Shown: positions 16,065 to 25,100 of the stretch, piece by piece | Layout of the letters: every line of letters begins with the position of its first letter | Position numbering within the stretch: the first letter of the stretch is position 1 | From: Pseudomonas fluorescens | GTDB lineage: Bacteria > Pseudomonadota > Gammaproteobacteria > Pseudomonadales > Pseudomonadaceae | NCBI RefSeq assembly: GCF_000968015.1 | Contig: NZ_LACH01000001.1 | Coordinates: 219,629 to 283,628 of the forward strand | Length of the DNA stretch: 64,000 nt | Direction of reading: 5' to 3' | Position numbers and translations under genes: made by a program | Notes under the pieces: generated by a model | Database searches by the model: none | What the model was told of the DNA's origin: nothing | Seen by the model: only the letters and a program-made list of their open reading frames with translations

Positions 16065-16595
16065 GTGAACACTCGTTGTTGTGCAGTTGCGCTGCTGTTG
16101 GCCTTGAGCGGTTCGGTATTCGCGGCGGACACCGTCGTCCTGCTGGTGCCCAACCCCATCGGGATCTGGCTGATCACGTTCGGCATCGCGTTTCTGGTCG
16201 CCGAAGCGGCCCTGCCCAATTACGGCGTGATCGGTCTGGGCGGCATTGTGATGTTCGTGATCGGTGCGGTGATTCTGACCAACACCGAGGTGCCGGTTCC
16301 GTTGATGATCGGCCTGGGACTGATCAGTGCCCTGTTGCTGATTTTCCTGCTGATCCACGCCCTGAAAACCCGACCGCGCGAAAACGTCAGTGGCGATGCA
16401 GGACTGGTGGGTAGTGTGACCCCGGTGATGTCGCTGGCCGGCAATGCCTACAACGGTTGGGTGCACCTGCAAGGAGAAAAGTGGCAAGTACTCAGCGCCA
16501 CGCCGCTGCAACCCGGGCAACGGGTCCGGGTGGTGGCACGCAAGGGATTATTGCTGGAAGTGGCCGCGGCTGACGCGGCGCCAGGTGGAGAATAA
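16065..16595 (+). CDS. NfeD-family membrane protein
   Basis: A 176-residue short-form NfeD protein: signal or first span ([19 protein letters not shown]), two to three further spans between about 20 and 100, then a C-terminal OB-fold domain ([20 protein letters not shown] onward). I use GTG 16065 because GGAGGG lies 4 bases before it; an ATG at 16044 lacks a site. NfeD proteins work with SPFH proteins in membrane microdomains. The stomatin gene follows after 2 bases, which fits the standard pair. No serine-protease domain is present. Confidence 0.87.
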   Translation: MNTRCCAVALLLALSGSVFAADTVVLLVPNPIGIWLITFGIAFLVAEAALPNYGVIGLGGIVMFVIGAVILTNTEVPVPLMIGLGLISALLLIFLLIHALKTRPRENVSGDAGLVGSVTPVMSLAGNAYNGWVHLQGEKWQVLSATPLQPGQRVRVVARKGLLLEVAAADAAPGGE

Positions 16596-16597
16596 CC

Positions 16598-17356
16598 ATG
16601 GGCCTGCAACTGGGTTTTGCCGCGCTGCTGTTACTGGTGATTGCACTGGCGGGGTCGACCTTCCGCATCCTGCGCGAATACGAGCGCGGAGTGGTCTTCC
16701 AGCTCGGACGCTTCTGGCAGGTCAAAGGCCCTGGCCTGATCCTGCTGATTCCGGTAGTGCAGCAAATGGTTCGCGTCGACTTGCGTACCGTGGTCCTCGA
16801 CGTTCCGCCGCAAGACGTGATCACCCGCGACAACGTCTCGGTCAAGGTCAACGCGGTGCTGTATTTCCGCGTCCTCGATCCGCAAAAGGCGATCATCCAG
16901 GTCGAAGACTTTCTCATGGCCACCAGCCAATTGGCTCAAACCACGTTGCGAGCCGTGCTCGGTAAACATGAACTCGATGAATTGCTGGCCGAACGTGAGC
17001 GGTTGAACATCGACATCCAGCAAGTGCTCGATGCCCAGACCGACGCCTGGGGCATCAAGGTCGCCAACGTCGAGATCAAGCACGTGGACCTCAACGAATC
17101 GATGATCCGCGCCATCGCCAAACAGGCCGAAGCCGAACGGGAGCGCCGGGCCAAGGTGATCCACGCTGAAGGCGAATTGCAGGCCTCGGAAAAACTCATG
17201 CAGGCCGCCGAAATGCTTGGGCGCCAGCCTGGGGCCATGCAGTTGCGGTATATGCAGACATTGAGTTCGATTGCCGGGGACAAGAGTTCGACGATTGTCT
17301 TTCCGCTGCCGATCGAGTTGCTCAAGGGGATGGCGGATTTGTCGTCCAAATCCTGA
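16598..17356 (+). CDS. SPFH/stomatin-family protein (slipin)
   Basis: A 252-residue stomatin homologue. One N-terminal span ([20 protein letters not shown]) is followed by the SPFH domain ([34 protein letters not shown]), an Ala/Glu/Arg-rich coiled-coil ([20 protein letters not shown]) and a short C-terminal oligomerisation segment. Members form membrane-bound rings that organise microdomains and modulate proteases. It is 2 bases behind the NfeD stop and certainly cotranscribed. The long palindrome behind it probably terminates the transcript. Confidence 0.92.
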   Translation: MGLQLGFAALLLLVIALAGSTFRILREYERGVVFQLGRFWQVKGPGLILLIPVVQQMVRVDLRTVVLDVPPQDVITRDNVSVKVNAVLYFRVLDPQKAIIQVEDFLMATSQLAQTTLRAVLGKHELDELLAERERLNIDIQQVLDAQTDAWGIKVANVEIKHVDLNESMIRAIAKQAEAERERRAKVIHAEGELQASEKLMQAAEMLGRQPGAMQLRYMQTLSSIAGDKSSTIVFPLPIELLKGMADLSSKS

Positions 17357-17363
17357 TAGCCCC

Positions 17364-17440
17364 AAAAGATCGCAGCCTTCGGCAGCTCCTACATGGGCGC
17401 GGCGTACACCTGTAGGAGCTGCCGAAGGCTGCGATCTTTT
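17364..17440. repeat. long palindromic repeat, second family, copy 1
   Basis: Two perfect 30-base arms (17364-17393, 17411-17440) begin AAAAGATCGCAG and end CTGCGATCTTTT around a 17-base loop. The sequence differs from the REP family, but the same arms recur at 44122-44205. The A/T ends make it a plausible bidirectional terminator. Confidence 0.9.
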
Positions 17441-17550
17441 GACCTTCCCCACAGACACCAACGTCCGGTAACCCCGTCGGAGATTTCCTTCAAGTTGTAG
17501 TGGTGTTGGTGAACTTGTTCCGGCCCAAACCTAGGTCTAGTCTGGCTTTG

Positions 17551-17769
17551 TCACTGAATAATCGGTGACACGGACGTGCAAGTCCGACGAAACTGTTTAG
17601 GTCGCAATTGCCATGGCTCATTGCTTTATGGCGGCTGCGCGCAGGAGATCCTCGGATCTGCTGGGTGTCCTAAACAGTCCCGGTCTTGCACACCTGCGCA
17701 CGGCCGCCACCCTATTCGCGTGCAAGCGAACGGTGACGGCCCCCACTTACTGTTTAGGATCTTTTATAT
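17551..17769 (+). promoter_or_regulatory. structured leader with alternative pairing over the DUF6124 ribosome site
   Basis: The segment ACTGTTTAGG occurs at 17592-17601 and again at 17749-17758, where it holds the ribosome site of the next gene. Its exact complement CCTAAACAGT lies between them (17669-17678). Two hairpins expose the same loop GTGCAA (stems 17571-17586 and 17715-17730), and the complement TTGCAC lies right after the middle segment (about 17686-17691). The middle strand can thus pair with either the upstream or the ribosome-site copy. A further hairpin AGATCC-TC-GGATCT lies in the loop at about 17646-17659. With the palindrome at 17364-17440 this accounts for most of the gene-free stretch 17357-17769. 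Confidence 0.6.
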
Positions 17770-18153
17770 ATGCACAAAATTACTCCGAATCCTCCAGAGA
17801 ACTCTGGAACCGATTCCGAAAATTCCCTCGAAGACGAAAAACTCAAAGAAGCCGCCGACCGCGCCTTCACCCACTACTTCCCCCCGACCACCGAAAAACC
17901 GCCCAAACACCGCAAAGGCAACCTCTTCACCGTCGCCCCCGATGTCAAGACCGAATCCCTTCTGGCCAACGCCTCCGAAGACTTGCTGTCCATCAGCGCC
18001 ATCGCTGCCAATCTGGCGGACGATGTGGACGGGACACGGCGCTCGGTAGCCTTGGCGCTCAGTCGCATGGCCGATGGCGTGCAGTTGCTCGTCGAGCGAG
18101 CGCTGGATCATTGGGAGGAGTCGGAGGTTATGCAGGCTCGGGTCAAGGTTTAG
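17770..18153 (+). CDS. DUF6124 (former DUF3077-like) protein
   Basis: A 127-residue cytoplasmic protein beginning MHKITPNPPEN, the hallmark opening of a small Pseudomonas family now called DUF6124. A disordered Pro/Lys-rich first half with KLKEAADRAFTHYF leads to a helical C-terminal domain (TESLLANASEDLLSISAIAANLADDV and the ALALSRMADGVQLLVERALD helix). Function unknown. The ribosome site TAGGA lies inside the switch-like leader described above, which suggests control of translation. Family name recalled from sequence resemblance, not searched. Confidence 0.75.
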   Translation: MHKITPNPPENSGTDSENSLEDEKLKEAADRAFTHYFPPTTEKPPKHRKGNLFTVAPDVKTESLLANASEDLLSISAIAANLADDVDGTRRSVALALSRMADGVQLLVERALDHWEESEVMQARVKV

Positions 18154-18180
18154 CCAGGTAGATTTGTGTTGAATTGACCA

Positions 18181-18254
18181 CCGCTTTCGCGAGCAGGCTC
18201 ACTCCTACAGGGGAATGCATTCCAAATGTAGGAGCGAGCCTGCTCGCGATGGCG
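18181..18254. repeat. REP pair
   Basis: Inverted REP elements with the variant core GGAGCGAGCCTGCTCGCGATGG lie between the convergent DUF6124 and sulfotransferase genes. The left arm carries one mismatch (CTCACTCC for CTCGCTCC). Confidence 0.85.
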
Positions 18255-18275
18255 TCAGTACAGTCAATGAATGAA

Positions 18276-19208
18276 TCAGCGATTATCACGGCGATCTTTT
18301 TCCAATGCCTCATAAGGCACTCGCGCCCAACGCTCCACACGTTCGTGCAACAGCACTGAGGCCTCGCGGCGCTTGCTATCACTGTCCCCGACAAACACAT
18401 CTGACGGCTGCTTGGCATGCTGCCCCACCGCCGCAAATACTTGCTCACGCTGCACATCATCCAACCCAAAAAACTCAGCCAACCGCCCCGCCATCGCCCC
18501 CGGCAATTCGCTGTAATTCACCGCCAACCCACCAAATTCCCGACAGTACGCCAACCCCGATTCCAGCAACCTTCCCAACCGACGGGCGATGTAATCCTCG
18601 CGGCCATCAAATGGCAGCTCATCAATCATCCCCGGCACCATGTGCATGCCCGGGCGACGCAGATGCGAAACAGCAATTTCCAGCGGATCACGGTACAAAA
18701 ACAACCACGGTGTCTTGGGAAAACACTCGCGCAACAGAGGCAGTTCAGCGATGTTCCAGGCATCGAGCTTGATCACCAGTCGCTGCTCGACGCCGAGCCG
18801 ACGCTGGCCATAGGCGGACAACAACCCTTTAATGGCGGCACGCCTTTCGGCTAACGGCAAATCACTGCGCAGCAAAGCATCCAACGGCGGTGGCTCACTG
18901 ATGACGATGTGGCTGTCGAGTCGGGCGAGCATCTGACTGACCAGGGTCGAACCGCAGCGGGACGCATGAAAAATGAAGGCACTGGGCGTCAGTCCAGGAC
19001 TGCACACCTGCCAGTCAGTGAGCGCCGACAACGGCGTTTCCCGGCGAAATGCCTGATTGAACGGTAGCCTCAACGCGTCCTCCACCGCATCGCGAAAAAA
19101 CGGTTGATGCAGCCGCGTGTCGCCGAACCAGCACCAGTCAACCCGCCACTGACCTGCGACCGGCCAGACGCGAATCGGCAACCACCCCTCGAGATTCAGG
19201 CGCTCCAT
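18276..19208 (-). CDS. sulfotransferase-family protein 1
   Basis: A 310-residue protein with the PAPS-binding signatures of sulfotransferases: the 5'-phosphosulfate loop FHASRCGSTLVSQML near residue 95 and the 3'-phosphate segment LFLYRDPLEIAVSHL near 180. It would transfer sulfate from PAPS to a hydroxyl or amine of a protein, sugar or small molecule; the acceptor cannot be read. No signal peptide, so it acts in the cytoplasm. Its start (ATG 19208, or 19220) lies inside the end of the beta-hydroxylase-like gene, making it last in the TolC-APS kinase-hydroxylase-sulfotransferase chain. The first 80 residues are unlike typical sulfotransferases and may form an extra domain. Confidence 0.8.
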   Translation of the reverse strand: MERLNLEGWLPIRVWPVAGQWRVDWCWFGDTRLHQPFFRDAVEDALRLPFNQAFRRETPLSALTDWQVCSPGLTPSAFIFHASRCGSTLVSQMLARLDSHIVISEPPPLDALLRSDLPLAERRAAIKGLLSAYGQRRLGVEQRLVIKLDAWNIAELPLLRECFPKTPWLFLYRDPLEIAVSHLRRPGMHMVPGMIDELPFDGREDYIARRLGRLLESGLAYCREFGGLAVNYSELPGAMAGRLAEFFGLDDVQREQVFAAVGQHAKQPSDVFVGDSDSKRREASVLLHERVERWARVPYEALEKDRRDNR

Positions 19209-19981
19209 TGTTCGTTCCATCGACGCCGACCGTCGCGCATCGCCGCACGCAGTTGTTCGCGGGTAAATGGCAAACCCCGCTCGGCCCCCAGTTCCAGCGC
19301 GCGGGCGATAAACGCTTCGCTGTCCTGCATACCCTGCAAGGTTTTACTCAGTTGTGGATCGCTTTCCACCAGCGCGTTGAACTGCGCAAAAAATCCATGA
19401 CCGACATCAGGACGCGGCGTCGTCGCCAGCCCGTCAGATATCGCCTGATCCAGCCAGGCACCGGGCCGGCAATCAAGCACCAGATGAATGCGCGCTTGAG
19501 TATCACGATTGTCCACACGATGAGGTCGTGACAGGTCGAGAAACCAGCACTCACCGGCAGCCATCGGCATGCGCTGGCCGTCCAGCATAAAGTCCACGTG
19601 AGGCGCGCTGACTAGCGGGATATGCAGGCGCAGATCAGCGTCTGGCCCGCCAAGGTCGTAGTCGCGATGCTCGTGAATCTGCCCACCCGGACCCAGCCGC
19701 AATAGCCGCGCGCAGACGATGTCCAGTGGCAGATCGCGCAATCCTTGCTGCCATCGGACATCCCGCAACCACGGCGCGCGCAACAACGGTTCACCGCGCC
19801 CGGGCGACAATTCAGTCAACGCATCCGCCGCCGAAATCAGCGCGACACCGCTCCATTCCCCTGCGTAGTAAGCGCTATTGAAATGAGCCTGCCACGCGTC
19901 GTCGCCAATCGCCGCCAGCGCCTGCAACAGCAGCGGCAAATCCACCATCACCGGCAAGCGCGAGAACGCCGGTCGGTTCAT
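19196..19981 (-). CDS. aspartyl/asparaginyl beta-hydroxylase-like dioxygenase
   Basis: A 261-residue protein with the Asp/Asn beta-hydroxylase (AspH-like) cupin: PGGQIHEHRDYDLGG supplies the first iron-binding His region, RPHRVDN the second His, and ARIHLVLD the 2-oxoglutarate-binding Arg. Members hydroxylate Asp or Asn side chains, or small molecules, using Fe(II), oxygen and 2-oxoglutarate. ATG 19981 overlaps the APS-kinase stop (ATGA). The C-terminal third (about 180-261) is helical and lies outside the cupin. Its neighbours make the giant protein's Asp/Asn-rich repeats (DNTG, DSNNY) an attractive but unproved substrate. Confidence 0.8.
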   Translation of the reverse strand: MNRPAFSRLPVMVDLPLLLQALAAIGDDAWQAHFNSAYYAGEWSGVALISAADALTELSPGRGEPLLRAPWLRDVRWQQGLRDLPLDIVCARLLRLGPGGQIHEHRDYDLGGPDADLRLHIPLVSAPHVDFMLDGQRMPMAAGECWFLDLSRPHRVDNRDTQARIHLVLDCRPGAWLDQAISDGLATTPRPDVGHGFFAQFNALVESDPQLSKTLQGMQDSEAFIARALELGAERGLPFTREQLRAAMRDGRRRWNEQWSA

Positions 19982-20583
19982 CGCTTCGGCAACACCGCAC
20001 ACTCGCCGAGCCAGGTCAGCAAGTGATCGAGACAAGCCTCAACCGACTGCACGCCGGTATCGAGCACCAGGGAGGCGGACGGCGGCGGTTCATACGGCGC
20101 AGACACACCTGTAAATCCTGGCAAATCACCCCGTCGTGCTCGGGCGTAATGACCTTTCGGGTCGCGCTGCTCGCACACCGACAGGGAAGCGCTGCACCAG
20201 ACCTCGCGGTAATCCTCGCCCAGTCGCCGGGCAAACACCTCACGCAACTCCACCAGCGGCGTGATCATCGCCAGGATGACGATCTGCCCGTTCTCCACCA
20301 GCAGCGCCGCGACTTCGCTGGCGCGACGGATGTTCTCCAGGCGATCGCTGTCGGCAAAACCGAGATCGCGATTGAGCCCGACCCGCAGCCCGTCGCCATC
20401 GAGCACGATGCTCTGCACGCCGTGCTCGAACAGTTCGGCGTGCAGCGCCTGGGCCAGGGTCGATTTGCCCGCCGCCGGCAAACCGGTCAGCAAAATCGCC
20501 GTGCCGCGATGGCCGTTACGGACCTCTCGTTGTTCGCGGCTGATGCTCGCCGTCGGTGCCAGCAGGTTATTGGACCTGGGCAT
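19978..20583 (-). CDS. adenylylsulfate (APS) kinase, CysC-like
   Basis: A 201-residue kinase that phosphorylates APS to PAPS. The P-loop is GLPAAGKST (residues 34-42), followed by LDGDGLRVGLNRDLGF and DRLENIRRASEVAALL, the APS-binding signature of CysC. PAPS is the sulfate donor of sulfotransferases, and one lies two genes downstream and another upstream of the giant gene. This stand-alone kinase, without cysD or cysN nearby, looks dedicated to the sulfation function of the cluster rather than to cysteine synthesis. Its start lies 17 bases inside the TolC gene end. Confidence 0.9.
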   Translation of the reverse strand: MPRSNNLLAPTASISREQREVRNGHRGTAILLTGLPAAGKSTLAQALHAELFEHGVQSIVLDGDGLRVGLNRDLGFADSDRLENIRRASEVAALLVENGQIVILAMITPLVELREVFARRLGEDYREVWCSASLSVCEQRDPKGHYARARRGDLPGFTGVSAPYEPPPSASLVLDTGVQSVEACLDHLLTWLGECAVLPKR

Positions 20584-22081
20584 GGGTCACCGGCGTCGTG
20601 ATATTACCGGCCGCCCACGCTGCTTCGCGGGTGGCCAATGCGGTGGCAATGGATTGCACTTCGGTGGATTGCACCTGATCCGGCAGCGGATCGAGCCCCG
20701 CACTGGCAAAAATCTGGCCGTAAGCGTTACGCAGATCGGCGTACGACAGGTCGCGACGCAAATCGGCCTGCAAGGTGTTCAGTTCGCCCTGGATCAAGTC
20801 CAGTTCACCCAGACTGGCCGCCTGATAACGGTTGCGCAGCTGGCCAACGATCTGTCCGTCAATGTCCGACAGTTGCTGATTGGTCTTGAACTGCCGCAAC
20901 GCCTCGCGGTAGTTGGCGTTGGCCACATAAAGTTGCGCCAGCACCGCGATCGACATGGCCTGACGGCGCGCTGCGGCGACTTCTTCGCCGGCCTTGGCAA
21001 CGTTGATCGCCGCCGGTGCGGAGATCACGTTGAACAGGTTCCACGTCACTTTCACGCCGTAGTCGGCCCAGCCCTGCTCCACCAGGAACGAGTTGCTGTC
21101 GTAATGCCCGCCGGCCGAGAACTCCAGCCCCGGCAGCAGCCGCAACATGGCTTTGCGGGTTTCGGCCGCGCTGATGCGGCTTTGGTAATCCTGTTCGCGC
21201 AGCTCGGGACGACTGGTCAGGGCTTCCTGTTCCAGGCTGGCGAGGTCAACTTTCAATTCCGGAATGACATAGTCGTCCTGGGTCGCCAAGGTCAGGTCGG
21301 TGCCCAGCGGCAGATTGATCAGGGTCGCCAGTTCGGTTTTCGCCAGCGACAGCGCACGACGCTGTTCTTCCAGTTGGCGAGTGGCTTCGATCAGCGAGCG
21401 TTGATAACCCAGTGCCTGAATCGGATCGCCGATTCGCTGCTGGCTCATGCTTTGGCTGTTGCCGCGCGCGGTGTCGACCCGGGCCATGAGGCTGTCGATC
21501 TGTTTGAGCAAACGCTCGGCGGCCATGGCTCGCCAATAGGCCGAGCGCACGTCCTGAACGATGGTGTTGATCACCTTGCGCCGACGTTCCTGAACGATCA
21601 GTCGCTGGTCGCCCTGTTGCTTGGCGCTGATGTAGCTGACGCCAAAATCGAGCACGTTCCAGACCATGGTCAGGTCAGCGACGTCACGGTCGCGGTCCTG
21701 AGAGGTCGATGGCTCCAAAGACTGAGTGCCGGTCCGTACGCTCTGGCTGCTGGAGGCGTTGACGTTGTTGCGGCCGACGTACCCGGCGTCCAGCGCCATG
21801 CGCGGCAACATGTCGAAACTGGCGAGGTCGAGTTGGCGCTTGGCCAGGGCCTCTTCCATGATTTTGAGCCGGCCTTCGAGGTTGTACTTCACCGCGCGGG
21901 CCATGGCTTGATGCAGGGTCAGCGGACCGCTGAGGGGCTCCTGATCCTTGTACATGTTCTGCAGGTCGCTCCTGGCGCGCTGTTCGCTGACCCTGCGTTC
22001 AATCGGTTCACTGGTGACTGCACATCCGCTTATCGCAAGCGCCAGCAGGCTGGCGCCGAACAACATGTGACTTCTATTCAT
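20567..22081 (-). CDS. TolC-family outer-membrane lipoprotein
   Basis: A 504-residue outer-membrane export channel with lipobox ISGC after a short signal. The OEP halves are divergent from the drug-efflux type (LHQAMARAVKYNLEGRLKIM, then LDLIQGELNTLQADLRRDLS). It is encoded 40 bases behind the giant repeat protein and precedes the APS kinase, so it is likely the channel for that protein or its partner. The matching adaptor candidates are the HlyD/M50 operon 12 kb away. AGGGG about 10 bases before ATG 22081 is the likely ribosome site. Confidence 0.88.
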   Translation of the reverse strand: MNRSHMLFGASLLALAISGCAVTSEPIERRVSEQRARSDLQNMYKDQEPLSGPLTLHQAMARAVKYNLEGRLKIMEEALAKRQLDLASFDMLPRMALDAGYVGRNNVNASSSQSVRTGTQSLEPSTSQDRDRDVADLTMVWNVLDFGVSYISAKQQGDQRLIVQERRRKVINTIVQDVRSAYWRAMAAERLLKQIDSLMARVDTARGNSQSMSQQRIGDPIQALGYQRSLIEATRQLEEQRRALSLAKTELATLINLPLGTDLTLATQDDYVIPELKVDLASLEQEALTSRPELREQDYQSRISAAETRKAMLRLLPGLEFSAGGHYDSNSFLVEQGWADYGVKVTWNLFNVISAPAAINVAKAGEEVAAARRQAMSIAVLAQLYVANANYREALRQFKTNQQLSDIDGQIVGQLRNRYQAASLGELDLIQGELNTLQADLRRDLSYADLRNAYGQIFASAGLDPLPDQVQSTEVQSIATALATREAAWAAGNITTPVTHAQVQ

Positions 22082-22121
22082 CCTTGACTGCCCCTGGGTA
22101 CTGCATTGTTTTAAGGGTTTT

Positions 22122-25100
22122 TCATGCCTGCATTTCGCTGATGCCGCCTTGCTTCAACGCCGCGGCCAGGGTGTCGACCTGCCGTTGCTCGGTGTCTTTG
22201 ATCTGTTGCAATTGCTGGTTCAATGTCAACGCGCCAAACACGCCGCGCAGCCCTTGGGAAACATCTCCGCCCTTGATCGAATGACTGCCGAAAGAATTCA
22301 GCTCACCTCGCTCGCTGCCGGTGTCCTGATTGAACAGGCTCGACAGCGTGCTGGTGCTGAACACCCCGCCATCGCCACCACCAACACCGAGGAACCCCTG
22401 GCCAGAGCCTTCGCCACCGCTGTCGCTGCTGCTGAATACCTGTGCGATGAAGCTGGGCGCCAGCGCGCCGTGGTTTATGAAAATGTCGCCCAGCGGCCGG
22501 ATGCCATTGCCGATCACGCGGCTTTCGAACAATGGGATGAAGGTCAGCGGTGAGCCGAGATCACCGGTGGGTGGGGCAAAGATGATCGGTTGCAGTGGTA
22601 CGTTGGGCTGATCGGATACGGTCACCGGTGGTGGGACCCGGGCCAGCGGGTCGGGCGTCACGACCACGGCAGGCGTCTGCACCGGCACGGTGTCGATGGT
22701 GTAGTTATTGGACACCGCCACACCAATGCCGGTATTGCCCGAACCGTCGCTGACGTTGCTGGTGTCCAGCGCGATGAAGTTGCTCGGGTCGGTGATGCTC
22801 GCAGTCGGCGTGAAGGTCGCCGTCCAGGTCTTGCCGCCATCGCTGCTGGTCAGGTTGGTCAATTCGCCGTTGGTGACGCTGAGGTCCGACAGATCGAAAT
22901 CGCTTACCACTTCGCTGAAGGTGATCGTCACCAGCGTGGTCTGGCCGATGCTCAGGTTCGGGTTGGCAACGACGATTATGGCGGTCGGCCGAGTCGCATC
23001 GAGCGCGTAATTGTTGGAGATCGCGATTGTCGCGCCGAGGTTGCCAGCAGCGTCGGCCACGTTGCCGGTGTCGAGCAGGATCAGGTTGGAGGTGTCGTTG
23101 ATGTTGGCTGTCGGGGTCAGCGTGGCGGTCCAGGTCTTGCCACCATCGCTGCTGAGCAGGTTGGACAAGGTGCCATTGGCAACGCTGAGGTCCGACAGGT
23201 CGAAACCTGAGACCGTCTCGGTGAAGGTGATGGTGACCGTGGTCGTCTCGCCGATGCCCAAGCGGTTATCCGCCACCACAATGGTCGCCGTCGGCCGCGC
23301 CGTGTCGATGGCGTAGTTATTGGAATCGGTTACGCCCACGCCACTGTTGCCCGAAGCGTTGGTCACACCACTGTTGTCCAGGCTGATCAGGTTGCTGGTA
23401 TCGGTCACATTGATGGTGGGCGTGAAGGTGGCGGTCCAGGTAACGCCGCCATCGCTGGACGACACGTTGCTCAGCGTGCCGTTGGCAATGGTCAGGTCCG
23501 CGTTGGTGAAACCGCTCACCGCTTCGCTGAAGGTGATAGTCACCCCTGAGGTTTCACCGGCCTTGAGGGCATTGTCGGCCACCACGATGGTTGCGGTCGG
23601 CACCTGGGTCTCCACCACATAGTTGGCGGAGTTGGTCGTGCCTGAGCCCGCGTTTCCGGCCAGGTCCAAGACGCCGGTGTTGTTCAGGGTGATGAGATTG
23701 GTGGCGTCGGTCACGCCGATGGTCGGGGTAAACGTCCCGGTCCAGGTGATACCGCCGTCGCTGCTGCTGACATTGCTTAACGTACCGTTGGCGACGCCCA
23801 AATCGCTGTTGTCGAAACCGCTCACCGCCTCGCTGAAGGTGATGGTCACCAGCGAGGTTTCGCCCGGTTTCAGGGTTGTATCGCTCAACACGATGGTCGC
23901 GGTCGGGCGCTGGCTGTCGATAGCGTAATTGTTGGAGTCGGTGGTGCCGCTGCCGGCGTTGCCCGACAGGTCCGCGACTCCGGTGTTGTCCAGAGTGATC
24001 AGGTTGGTCGTGTCGGTGATGCCGGCGGTTGGCGTGAAGGTCGCCGTCCAGGTAATGCCGCCGTCGCTGCTGCTCACCGCAGCCAACGTGCCGTTGGCGA
24101 TGGTCAAATCCGAGTTGGTGAAACCGCTCACCGCCTCGCTGAAGGTGATGGTCACCTGGCTGGTCTGGCCAACGCCCAGCGCTGCATCAGCCACTACGAT
24201 GGTCGCGGTTGGACGCTGTGTGTCGATGGCGTAGTTGTTCGAGTCGGTTGTACCGCTGCCGGCATTGCCCGAGGCGTTTTGCACACCCGTGTTGTCCAGG
24301 GTGATCAGGTTGCTGGTGTCGGTGATGGCGTTGGTTGGGGTGAATGTTGCCGTCCAGGTGATGCCGCCATCGCCACTGCTGACGGCGCTCAAGGTGCCGT
24401 TGGCGATGGTCAGGTCGGCATTGCTGAAACCGCTGACGGCTTCGCTGAAGGTAATAGTGACCAGCGACGTTTCACCGACGCTCAGCGCATTGTCGGCGAC
24501 GACGATGGTGGCTGTCGGCAGCACGGTGTCGATGGTGAAGTTCGCCGAATGGGTGACGCCGCTGCCCGCGTTGCCGGCAATGTCGACCACGCCGCCATTG
24601 TTCAGGCTGATCAGGTTAGTGGTGTCCCTGACGCCGACCGTCGGCGTGAAGGTCGCGGTCCATGTGATGCCGCCGTCGCTGCTGCTGACCGCGCTCAAGG
24701 TGCCGTTAGGAATGCTCAAGTCACTGTTGTCGAAACCGCTGACCGCCTCGCTGAACGTGATGGTTACCAACGACGTTTCGCCGGCGCTTAGCGTGCTGTC
24801 GGCGACCACAATCGTGGCGGTCGGACGCAGGCTGTCGATCACGTAGTTGTTGGAATCGGTGGTACCCGAGCCAGTGTTACTGGCCGCGTCCGCAATGCCG
24901 GTGTTGTCCAGCGTGATGATATTGGTCGTATCGTTGATGCTCGCCGCCGGCGTGAAAGTCGCGGTGTAGGTGATGTTATCGCTGGTGCTCAGGCCGCTCA
25001 GGGTGCCGTTATCGACAGTGAAGTCGGCAAGGGTTAAACCGGTCACCGCTTCGCTGAAAGTGATGGTCACCAGCGAGGTTTGGCCAAGCGCCAGTGTTGG

